Of a stretch of 9,164 nucleotides of DNA, positions 1 through 5,716 are shown one piece after another; positions within the stretch are counted from its first letter, which is position 1, and each line of letters begins with the position of its first letter. The stretch is from Caldilinea sp. (lineage in GTDB: Bacteria; Chloroflexota; Anaerolineae; Caldilineales; Caldilineaceae). Below the pieces are notes generated by a model. The model was given only the letters and a program-made list of their open reading frames with translations, was not told where the DNA came from and searched no databases. A program made the position numbers and the translations under genes. Where the stretch lies: contig JAPLGY010000399.1 in assembly GCA_026389955.1 (NCBI GenBank), forward strand, positions 1 to 9,164. The letters run 5' to 3'.

Positions 1-938
1 GGATGCAGAAAGTTTTCTGGTTCTTCGATGCCTACAAAAGGCGGTGGCGTCGGGTCAAAGAGCAGCACAAGATAGGCCAGCATTTTCAGCGTGCCATCAG
101 AGGCAAACCTTGCCAGCACGGGATGGCTGAAAGGCGCATCCTTGATCTGAAGCAACAGGCGTCCATCGGGCATCGTGTCGGTCAAAACCCGTTCGATGCG
201 CGGCACACGCCGCCGCAGCACAGCAAAAATCTCCTCCAGGTGCGCAGGGTGCTGTTCTGCCAGATACTGAATGACATTGGCGAGGTTATCGCCGGTCTTG
301 GTCAGCCGTTCTTGTGGCCCGGCCTCGGGTTGCCCACGTGCACTGTCGGCGGAGAGGTAGGAGACATACCAGCCGGTGATGAAGTCACGCAATGCAGCCA
401 CGCGCGGGTGCTCAGCAAATTGTCCTAATGCATTCACAGCCAGCAGATCGGCTGCTTTCAGCGGGATCTCCACCCGCTTGTCCTGCTGATCGGGGCGGTC
501 ACCACTTGCCGCACGCCCCTTCCCTTCCCGGTAATCGAGAAAACGAAAGGGTTTCCCTTGCGCACCATGCCGCCATTGCAGCCATTCTTCGACCACGATT
601 GGGGCGCCGGCACGCTCATCAACAGCCAGATGGTATGTGATGAGCGGATAGCCAGGCTCCTGGTATTTGATCTCGATGGAGATCGGCCCCTCTGCGTCGC
701 GAGATTTGAGCTCTTTGGCCCGACCGCGCTTGTCCCAGGCCCGGCGCAGACCGGACTCGAAACACTCGGAAAGGAAGGCAAAAACGTCGAATACGGTGGA
801 TTTGCCGCTGCCGTTGGGCCCCAACAGGACCGTCAACGGTGTCAGGTTCCTCAATTCGACGTTGCGGAGCGCGCGGTAGTTGGTCACTTTCAGGAATCGG
901 ATGGTGGGCCGGCTTTGGTTGGATTGGCCGCTGCTCAT
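1..938 (-). CDS. AAA/ABC-type ATPase (RecF/SMC-like, COG4637/COG1106 style), 3' end outside window
   Basis: The reading frame is open from an ATG at 938 to the left edge (312 codons read), so the C-terminus is missing. The N-terminus has the RecF/SMC pattern: a strand leading into [11 protein letters not shown], then a perfect Walker [10 protein letters not shown] (residues 40-48). Near the edge are a signature-like SDGT (280-283) and a Walker B-type stretch [10 protein letters not shown] (303-312), with the acidic pair E305/E306. The middle part has no family motif I can name. The start is supported by AGGAG 8 nt upstream. Proteins of this type are soluble ATPases of about 350-450 residues, so roughly 50-100 residues are probably missing. 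Many stand beside a small TOPRIM-like (DUF4276) partner; if present, it would lie left of base 1. It is transcribed away from the Moco operon and next to a Fic remnant, which suggests an accessory segment. The substrate is unknown. The ATPase call is firm; the subfamily is less so. Confidence 0.88.
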   Translation of the reverse strand, partial: MSSGQSNQSRPTIRFLKVTNYRALRNVELRNLTPLTVLLGPNGSGKSTVFDVFAFLSECFESGLRRAWDKRGRAKELKSRDAEGPISIEIKYQEPGYPLITYHLAVDERAGAPIVVEEWLQWRHGAQGKPFRFLDYREGKGRAASGDRPDQQDKRVEIPLKAADLLAVNALGQFAEHPRVAALRDFITGWYVSYLSADSARGQPEAGPQERLTKTGDNLANVIQYLAEQHPAHLEEIFAVLRRRVPRIERVLTDTMPDGRLLLQIKDAPFSHPVLARFASDGTLKMLAYLVLLFDPTPPPFVGIEEPENFLH

Positions 939-985
939 ATGTATAGCTCCTGTGACAAAGCGATGCTTTTGCAAGTTTGACAGCC

Positions 986-991
986 ATCATA
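986..991 (-). promoter_or_regulatory. Possible -10 element for the leftward ATPase gene
   Basis: TATGAT on the minus strand lies about 50 nt upstream of the ATG at 938, at a plausible distance for a short leader. I see no convincing -35 box 16-18 bp further upstream, so this is only a candidate. Confidence 0.25.
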
Positions 992-996
992 CATGC

Positions 997-1221
997 TTAC
1001 CAGCGATCCGCGAAACACGCCTCTACTTCTTCGGGAGGCGGTGGAACAAAATGTGCATTGCCCGGGCGCGTGCCACCGATCCAGTTCTGCGTTCTTCGAA
1101 AGTCTCCAGGCGCTTTGTCGCTTCCGCAGCCTTGGGCGAGCAATTCCCGGTGCATTTCCCGAATCCGCCGGTTGACAATGCTTATAGCAACCCTTGTCTT
1201 CCCCTCCCCGCCCAGATGCAC
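997..1221 (-). pseudogene. Remnant of a Fic/DOC family protein (N-terminal part only)
   Basis: An open stretch read leftward from a GTG at 1221 to a TAA at 997-999 encodes about 74 residues. They match the conserved segment just before the Fic catalytic core: RRIREMHRELL, then PGDFRRTQNWIGG, TRPGNAHFVPPPPEEVEAC. In intact Fic AMP-transferases this segment (PGEFR..QNWIGG...A.FVPPPP..V) precedes a helical region and the HPFx(D/E)GNGR active-site loop. That loop is absent here: the frame ends 7-8 residues after the PPPP motif and the ATPase gene leader follows. The frame extends upstream only to a TGA near 1282-1284, so the usual N-terminal 100 or so residues are also missing. No ribosome binding site is evident. 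I read it as a deletion remnant, not a working gene. The homology is recognised by eye from the very characteristic motif. Confidence 0.75.
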
Positions 1222-1241
1222 CCAGATCCGACAGGCTGCTG

Positions 1242-1266
1242 TGCCGGTTTGCCGGTTCTGCCGGTT
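1242..1266 (+). repeat. Three direct copies of TGCCGGTT abutting the maoC promoter
   Basis: TGCCGGTT occurs at 1242-1249, 1250-1257 and 1259-1266, with steps of 8 and 9 bp. The third copy shares its last two bases with the -35 hexamer at 1265-1270. Their placement immediately upstream of and into the promoter fits a regulator binding site, though no known regulator motif is recognised. Confidence 0.5.
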
Positions 1267-1293
1267 GGCAGGATGGGCGTTTCACAGTATGAT
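1265..1293 (+). promoter_or_regulatory. Sigma70-type promoter for the maoC-nuclease-mobA-moeA operon
   Basis: TTGGCA (1265-1270) and TATGAT (1288-1293) each match the sigma70 consensus at 5 of 6 positions and are separated by exactly 17 bp. Transcription would begin near 1300, leaving a leader of about 65 nt before the ATG at 1365. It lies in the only sizeable gap ahead of the four-gene run and is the best promoter-like sequence I see in the window. Confidence 0.6.
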
Positions 1294-1364
1294 GGAGGGG
1301 GCGGTGCGTCGCAGTACGGGCGGTGCCGACCTGCTCGATGTCCGTCAATCAACCGGAGGGTGCT

Positions 1365-1835
1365 ATGACCAGCGGCAGACTGGCCCGTCCACAGGGGCTG
1401 TTTTTTGAAGAATTTATCGTCGGCGACCAGACCGAAAGTGTGGGGAGAACCGTCACCGAGGCAGATATTGTCAACTTTGCAGGCTTGTCTGGGGACTACA
1501 ACCTGATTCATACCGACGCCGAGTATGCGGCCGGACACCTGTTCGGCCAGCGGGTGGCGCACGGTCTGCTGGTGTTGAGCATCGCCAGCGGGCTGGCCGT
1601 GCGGCTTGGTTTTATGGAGGACACGATCCTGGCCTTTCGTTCGGTGGAGTGGAAATTTTCCGAACCGGTCTTTGCCGGCGACACCATCCGGTTGCGCGTG
1701 ACCGTGGAAAATACCAAGGCGATGCCCCGGCTGGGGGGCGGGCTGGTCACACTCAAGATGGAAGTGTTCAACCAAAAAAATGAAGTGGTCAACCGGGGGG
1801 CCTGGGATGTGCTCTGTCGCAGCGCGCCCAAGTAG
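1365..1835 (+). CDS. MaoC-family (R)-hydratase / dehydratase
   Basis: A 156-residue single hot-dog-fold protein of the MaoC/(R)-specific enoyl-CoA hydratase family. The hydratase signature is intact: T31-E-A-D-I-V-N-F-A, then GDYNLIH with D44, N46 and H49 at the usual catalytic positions, followed by FGQRVAHGLL (around residues 60-69), the conserved G-x-x-x-A-H-G-M/L segment. Family members reversibly hydrate 2-enoyl-CoA thioesters in fatty acid or small-acid metabolism, usually as soluble dimers. The true substrate cannot be told. The ATG at 1365 is chosen because GGAGGG lies 4-5 nt upstream; an ATG 42 nt earlier in frame has no such site. It is the first gene after the 1265-1293 promoter, and the Cas4-like gene follows 36 nt downstream. 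Why a hydratase leads a Moco operon is unclear; it may simply be co-transcribed. Confidence 0.88.
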   Translation: MTSGRLARPQGLFFEEFIVGDQTESVGRTVTEADIVNFAGLSGDYNLIHTDAEYAAGHLFGQRVAHGLLVLSIASGLAVRLGFMEDTILAFRSVEWKFSEPVFAGDTIRLRVTVENTKAMPRLGGGLVTLKMEVFNQKNEVVNRGAWDVLCRSAPK

Positions 1836-1871
1836 GTGTGCAGCGCCGCACGATCTGCTGGAGTGCAGGCG

Positions 1872-2399
1872 ATGACAGAGCTGCTGTGCGCTCTGCTGGC
1901 GGCGGCGGGGCTGGCCCTCTGGCTGTGGGGGCGCAACCAGCTGCATGCAGCCGGGTTGCCGGCTGGGCAGTGGGTCTACAGCGATACAGGGGCTGAACAG
2001 GAGGTCGCCCAGCCGCTGCTCAGCCGTCGATATGGGCTGGTCGGCAAACCGGATTACCTGGTAAAGGTTCGGCAGGGCGGCCGGCAGACGGTGGTGCCGG
2101 TCGAGGTCAAAAGCAGCCGGGCCCCTGCTGAACCTGCGCCCGGCCACCTGCTGCAGCTGGCCACCTACTGTCTGATCGTCGAAGATCTCTACGGCGTTGC
2201 CCCTGCCTGCGGCATTCTGCGCTATGCAGACCGGACTTTTGAAATTCCGTTCACCGCCGACCTGCGCCGGGCGGTGCTTGCGGCCGCTGACCAGCTGCGG
2301 GCAGCTCGGCGGGCACATGATCTGGCGCGCAGCCACCAGGAGCCGGCCCGCTGCCGGCAATGTGGGTACCGCCAGGGCTGCGGCGACCAGGCCCTGTAG
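1872..2399 (+). CDS. Membrane-anchored Cas4/Dna2-like PD-(D/E)XK nuclease domain protein
   Basis: The predicted 175-residue protein begins with a hydrophobic helix (residues 4-20, ending before basic R21), which looks like a membrane anchor. A compact PD-(D/E)XK nuclease core follows: GLVGKPDYLV with D61, PVEVKSS with E78 and K80, and the QL-A-T-Y helix motif (Q95 to Y99) typical of RecB/Cas4 nucleases. The C-terminus has CRQCGYRQGC (C161, C164, C170), the CxxCx5C cluster that supplies three of four iron-sulfur ligands in Cas4. The usual fourth, N-terminal ligand is not evident; only C6 within the hydrophobic helix precedes the core. No CRISPR array or other cas gene is in the window. The ATG at 1872 is preferred; an in-frame GTG directly after the maoC stop (1836) would add 12 residues. 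mobA follows 30 nt downstream. Nuclease fold is well supported; activity and role are inferred or unknown. Confidence 0.8.
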   Translation: MTELLCALLAAAGLALWLWGRNQLHAAGLPAGQWVYSDTGAEQEVAQPLLSRRYGLVGKPDYLVKVRQGGRQTVVPVEVKSSRAPAEPAPGHLLQLATYCLIVEDLYGVAPACGILRYADRTFEIPFTADLRRAVLAAADQLRAARRAHDLARSHQEPARCRQCGYRQGCGDQAL

Positions 2400-2429
2400 G
2401 TCGTTGCAACGGACGTGGGGCAAGCTGTG

Positions 2430-3077
2430 ATGGCTGAAGCGATAGATTCCACAATTTCTCTGGATCTGGTGATCAATGCCGGCGGAGAGAGCCGGCGTAT
2501 GGGGCGTCCCAAGGCGCTGCTGCCAGTTCCCCCAGGGGAGACCCCGCTGGTGGCCTCGGTGGCAGCGCGGCTGGCCTGCCTGCTGCCGGCGCAGCAGATC
2601 GTCGTCGCCAACGATGCAACGTTGGCAGCAGAGGCTGGGTTGTCAGCGCAGACGCGCTTTGTCGCCGACAGCTGGCCAGGAACAGGGACCCTGGGGGGGA
2701 TCGCCACCGGGTTGCAGCAGGTTGCTGGCTGGGCGTTGGTGGTCGCCTGCGACCTGCCGCTGGTCAGCCCGCAGGTGTGCGCGCTGCTCCTCCAACGGGC
2801 CGCCGAGGGAGGCTGGGATGCCGTGGTCCCACGGATCGGCGGCTACCCGGAACCCTTGCACGCGCTTTATCACCGGCGCTGCCTCCCGGCGATCGTGGCT
2901 CGGCTGGCCCAGGGAGAGCGGCGGGTTGTCAGTTTTATGGCGGATGTGCGAACCTGTTTTGTCGAGGAGGAGGCGCTGCGTGCGGTCGACCCTGACCTGC
3001 GGTCGTTTTTCAACGCCAATACGCCGGAGGAATGGCAGCGCGCCCTCCAGCTGCTTGCCGAGGAGACGAAACTGTGA
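2430..3077 (+). CDS. mobA: Molybdenum cofactor guanylyltransferase MobA (NTP-transferase family)
   Basis: MobA joins GMP from GTP to Mo-molybdopterin, making the dinucleotide cofactor of DMSO-reductase-type enzymes; relatives (MocA) use CTP for xanthine-dehydrogenase-type enzymes. The 215-residue protein has the nucleotide-binding signature NAGGESRRMGRPKALLP (residues 16-32, with the key R23 and K28), the GTLGGIATGL loop in the 80s-90s, the metal-binding VVACDLPLV with D108, and the substrate segment PEPLHALYHRRCLPAI. The PLHALY segment and the GTLGGI loop favour MobA over MocA, but specificity for GTP or CTP cannot be settled by eye. The start is taken at ATG 2430; an in-frame GTG at 2415 is also possible, and neither has a strong ribosome binding site. 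The stop overlaps the moeA start by 4 nt, indicating translational coupling of these two late Moco steps. Confidence 0.88.
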   Translation: MAEAIDSTISLDLVINAGGESRRMGRPKALLPVPPGETPLVASVAARLACLLPAQQIVVANDATLAAEAGLSAQTRFVADSWPGTGTLGGIATGLQQVAGWALVVACDLPLVSPQVCALLLQRAAEGGWDAVVPRIGGYPEPLHALYHRRCLPAIVARLAQGERRVVSFMADVRTCFVEEEALRAVDPDLRSFFNANTPEEWQRALQLLAEETKL

Positions 3078-4342
3078 CCGAGCTTTTTACCGTACAGACA
3101 CCCTCTGCCGCCTGGGCGATTTTTGCCGAGCAGTTTCACCCGCAGGTTCGCAGCGAGCGGATTCCGACCACCGCTGCGTTGGGGCGTGTCCTGGCTGAAC
3201 CCCTCCAATCTCCCCAGGATCTGCCCGACTTCAGACGGGCCACCGTCGATGGCTACGCAGTGGCCGCGCTCGACACCTACGGCGCCACCCCAGGGCTGCC
3301 TGCATTCCTGAAGGTCGCTGGCGAGGTGCCGATGGGACAGGCAGCTGGGTTTGCAATTGGGCCAGGTGAGGCTGCGCTGGTTCATACGGGGGGCATGCTC
3401 CCGCCCGGCGCAGACGCCGTCGCAATGATCGAAACCACCCAGCAGGCGGGCATCTCTGCCGTCGAAGTGTTTCAACCTGTCGCTGAAGGGCAGGGAGTCG
3501 TGCAGATCGGCGAGGACATCCGCCGGGGAGAGGCCGTGCTGGCGCCAGGACATCGGCTGCGGGCGCAGGACATCGGGGGATTGCTGGCTTTGGGAATCAC
3601 CGAAATTGGCGTGGCGGTGCCGCCGGTGGTCGGAATTTTGTCGACCGGCGACGAAGTCGTGCCGCCGCACCAGCCTCTCCGCCCCGGGCAGGTGCGCGAC
3701 ATCAACTCGTATACCCTGGCCGCGCTGACTGCGGAAGCAGGCGGGCGGGCGGTCTGTTATGGAATTTTTCCAGACCACCGAGAGACCCTGGCGCGCGCCG
3801 CCCGACGGGCCTGGCAGGAGTGCGATCTGGTCGTCTTTTCTGCGGGCAGTTCGGTCAGCTATCGAGACATGACGGCCGCTGTGATCGACGACCTGGGGAA
3901 GCCCGGCGTGCTGGTGCACGGGGTCAGCGTCAAGCCGGGCAAGCCGACCCTGCTGGCGGTCTGCGACGGCAAGGCGGTCTTTGGCCTGCCCGGCAATCCG
4001 GTCTCGGCGATGGTCATTTTTGACCTTTTCGTCCTTCCTGCGCTCTCTGCTTTGTTGGGGGCCGATCGGCCGCACCCGAACACTGTCCAGGCCCGGCTGG
4101 CCCGCAACATTGCCTCGGATACCGGGCGGGTCGATTTTGTCCAGGTGCGTCTGGAGCAGCGCGCAGGAGAATGGTGGGCCGTGCCGGTCCTGGGCCGCTC
4201 CAACCTCATCTACACCCTGGTCAACGCCGAAGGCGTCTTTCAGATCAGCCTGGATTCCACCGGAATCCAGGCTGGCGAGTGGGTCACTGTGGCGCTCTAT
4301 GGGGCGCTGTATGGAGGGAGAGGGGGCGCTCCCGGACGCTAA
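3074..4342 (+). CDS. moeA: Molybdopterin molybdenumtransferase MoeA (stand-alone form)
   Basis: MoeA inserts molybdate into adenylylated molybdopterin to yield Mo-molybdopterin. This copy has 422 residues, the normal length for a stand-alone MoeA. Landmarks run in order: TVDGYAV with D59; HTGG..PPGADAVAMIE; GEDIRRGE with D148; STGDEVV with E194; the AGSSVSYRDMT loop with D265; VKPGKP; and GLPGNPVSA (304-312). The acidic residues correspond, from memory of E. coli MoeA studies, to D59, D142, E188 and D259, so it should be active. The loop usually read as SGGVSVG is SAGSSVS here. The start is GTG 3074, 8 nt after GAGGAG and within the mobA stop (GTGA); an upstream in-frame ATG lies deep inside mobA. 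The stop overlaps that of the convergent P450 gene by 4 nt (4339-4342). Confidence 0.93.
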   Translation: MTELFTVQTPSAAWAIFAEQFHPQVRSERIPTTAALGRVLAEPLQSPQDLPDFRRATVDGYAVAALDTYGATPGLPAFLKVAGEVPMGQAAGFAIGPGEAALVHTGGMLPPGADAVAMIETTQQAGISAVEVFQPVAEGQGVVQIGEDIRRGEAVLAPGHRLRAQDIGGLLALGITEIGVAVPPVVGILSTGDEVVPPHQPLRPGQVRDINSYTLAALTAEAGGRAVCYGIFPDHRETLARAARRAWQECDLVVFSAGSSVSYRDMTAAVIDDLGKPGVLVHGVSVKPGKPTLLAVCDGKAVFGLPGNPVSAMVIFDLFVLPALSALLGADRPHPNTVQARLARNIASDTGRVDFVQVRLEQRAGEWWAVPVLGRSNLIYTLVNAEGVFQISLDSTGIQAGEWVTVALYGALYGGRGGAPGR

Positions 4343-5586
4343 CAGGCCACCAGAAAGCGACGCAGTTCGTAGCCGTTGGAAAGCTCACTGTAGCTCAGCT
4401 GGGGCTCCTGGACGACGCGCAGGCGCTCGATGGCCAGCAGCCGGTGCAAAAAGATATCGCTTTCCTGGATGGCCACATAGGCCCCTGGGCAGCGGTGGTG
4501 GCCATCCCCGAAGCTGAGCATCATTTCGGTGACCCGGTCGCCGTGCAGCTTGCGGCCCGGGCAGAGCTGCTGTGGCGCCGCGCCCACAACCTCCGGGTCC
4601 AGGTTGGCTGCTGTGATGTGAACATCGATCAGCGAACCCGCCGGGATCACCGTGGAACCGCCGGTCTGTTCCAAAACCAGATCGGCGGTGGTGCGTCGGA
4701 AAAGATGGCCGACCACCGGTTCCAGGCGGAGAATTTCGTGCAGGATGGTGTAGCGTTCGGTCTCTTCAGCAGCCAGGTAGCGTGCGCGCAGCGCCGGTTG
4801 TTCGAGCATGTGCCAGGCAGCCACCCCAATGAACTCGCGCGTGGTGACCATCCCGGCCGCGCCGTAGGTGATGCACTCGGTCAGGATTTCACGGTCGTTG
4901 CGGCCCAGCTGCACCAGATGGCTGATCACGTCGTCTTGAAGTTGGCGTTTGCGGGCAGCGATGGCCGGTTTGACATCCAGGTAGAGAAACGCCAGCACAT
5001 TGACCTGGCCAGTCAGAAAATCAAAAATCCCGCGCGGGGTGCGCCGAAATTCACCCACCCCTTCTCTGAAGAAGGCATCCAGCCGCCGATCCATGCCGGG
5101 CAGCCGACTGGAGGTCAGCCCGACCACGCGCGCAGCTACGTTGACTGCCAGGGTCATGGTCACCTTGCTGAGGTCAGCCTGGCCCTGCTGTTGCAATTCG
5201 GCGACCAGGGTGTCGGCTAGTTCGGTCATGAACTGGCGGTAACGTTTGTCCGTGGTGGCCGGTGTGAAATAGCGGGCAGTCTGTTTGCGCTGTTCGAGAT
5301 GTTCCTTCCCCTCCATATACAGGATGGGCGGGTTGGTGAGCGTGCCTGGCACCTTTTCGAGGAGCTCTGCCTTGAATCCTGCCTGTTTCGTGGCGGTGCT
5401 GCGCAGAACAGTGCGTGCCAGCTCGAAGTCGCGGACATGCCAGACCCCGCGCGCGTCTCGCTCGAGGGGGCGGTCGGTCGGTTCGACCTCGCGGGCTGTT
5501 TTTTGGCTGCCATACGGATGGCTGTGGTCGACCGGACAGCCCATCTGCCGGATCGATTGTGCCACGTTTGTTTCAAAGACTGTCAT
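4339..5586 (-). CDS. Cytochrome P450
   Basis: A soluble bacterial-type cytochrome P450 of 415 residues with no signal or membrane segment. The heme-binding loop FGDGHHRCPG carries the axial cysteine C366, and the K-helix ExxR is EILR (E284, R287). The I-helix motif is AGMVTT (V247, T248, T249): the usual acidic residue before the conserved threonine is replaced by valine, which is unusual for an oxygen-activating monooxygenase. The spacing from the K helix to the heme loop is short, lacking a recognisable PERF-type meander motif. I cannot assign a CYP family or substrate. No ferredoxin or reductase partner gene is in the window. The start at 5586 has a weak purine-rich site (GGAAAAG) in front; an in-frame ATG at 5601 would add five residues but has a pyrimidine-rich stretch upstream. 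The gene diverges from moeA-PBP across the operator-bearing spacer and ends inside the moeA stop. Confidence 0.92.
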   Translation of the reverse strand: MTVFETNVAQSIRQMGCPVDHSHPYGSQKTAREVEPTDRPLERDARGVWHVRDFELARTVLRSTATKQAGFKAELLEKVPGTLTNPPILYMEGKEHLEQRKQTARYFTPATTDKRYRQFMTELADTLVAELQQQGQADLSKVTMTLAVNVAARVVGLTSSRLPGMDRRLDAFFREGVGEFRRTPRGIFDFLTGQVNVLAFLYLDVKPAIAARKRQLQDDVISHLVQLGRNDREILTECITYGAAGMVTTREFIGVAAWHMLEQPALRARYLAAEETERYTILHEILRLEPVVGHLFRRTTADLVLEQTGGSTVIPAGSLIDVHITAANLDPEVVGAAPQQLCPGRKLHGDRVTEMMLSFGDGHHRCPGAYVAIQESDIFLHRLLAIERLRVVQEPQLSYSELSNGYELRRFLVAC

Positions 5587-5600
5587 AGAATTCTTTTCCA

Positions 5601-5628
5601 TTCAAAAGGGTGCACCCGTGATACACTG
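5601..5628 (+). promoter_or_regulatory. Weak candidate promoter for moeA-PBP
   Basis: TTCAAA (5601-5606) and TACACT (5623-5628), 16 bp apart, each match the sigma70 consensus at about 4 of 6 positions. Transcription would start within the 5621-5642 palindrome, an arrangement that would suit repression. Both boxes are weak. Confidence 0.25.
5608..5617. promoter_or_regulatory. Perfect 10-bp palindrome in the P450/moeA-PBP spacer
   Basis: GGGTGCACCC is fully self-complementary and lies 3 bp from the larger imperfect palindrome at 5621-5642. With no loop it is more likely a DNA-binding site than an RNA hairpin. Chance occurrence is possible in GC-rich DNA. Confidence 0.35.
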
Positions 5629-5642
5629 TACGATCAGTATAC
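5621..5642. promoter_or_regulatory. Candidate operator: imperfect palindrome, TetR-like
   Basis: The core reads TAnACTGnnCGnnCAGTnTA, symmetric about the central CG at 5631-5632; 14 of the 22 positions agree with the reverse complement. Size and layout (about 20 bp, 4-bp arms around a short centre) resemble operators of TetR-family repressors. It sits between the divergent P450 and moeA-PBP genes, where one bound dimer could act on both. No regulator gene is in the window, so the family is a guess from shape. Confidence 0.45.
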
Positions 5643-5716
5643 CGGTGGAAAGCCCGGCAGACTGTAAGCAAATCGGGGAGAAGAGGCGTTTTTGTGGGCA
5701 GAACGGGAAGGACAGG

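Noticed and set aside
1172..1177. Perfect TTGACA -35 box
   Set aside because: No fitting -10 box at 16-18 bp, and it lies within the Fic remnant coding sequence. The 1265-1293 promoter is better placed.
1872..2399. CRISPR-Cas locus
   Set aside because: Apart from the Cas4-like fold there is no repeat-spacer array or other cas gene in the window.
1182..2423. Long minus-strand open frame (413 codons) opposite maoC and the nuclease gene
   Set aside because: No recognisable domains, an odd composition rich in H, Q, R and P, and full overlap with two well-supported plus-strand genes. It is an antisense artefact of high GC.
2430..3077. MocA (cytidylyltransferase) instead of MobA
   Set aside because: The GTLGGI loop and PEPLHALY segment fit MobA better, though nucleotide choice cannot be proved without alignment or assay.
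2870..4075. Minus-strand open frame of 401 codons opposite moeA
   Set aside because: Same antisense composition; moeA in this stretch is certain.
4325..4340. GC-rich inverted sequence near the moeA stop as a terminator
   Set aside because: The arms leave no proper loop and no T-run follows on either strand.
4171..5220. Plus-strand open frame of 349 codons opposite the P450
   Set aside because: Overlaps the moeA end and the P450; no protein motif, and the P450 carries heme and ExxR motifs.
5643..5716. Moco riboswitch in the moeA-PBP leader
   Set aside because: The leader is shorter than the known Moco RNA motif, and I see only a 4-bp CCGG stem, no conserved multi-helix layout.
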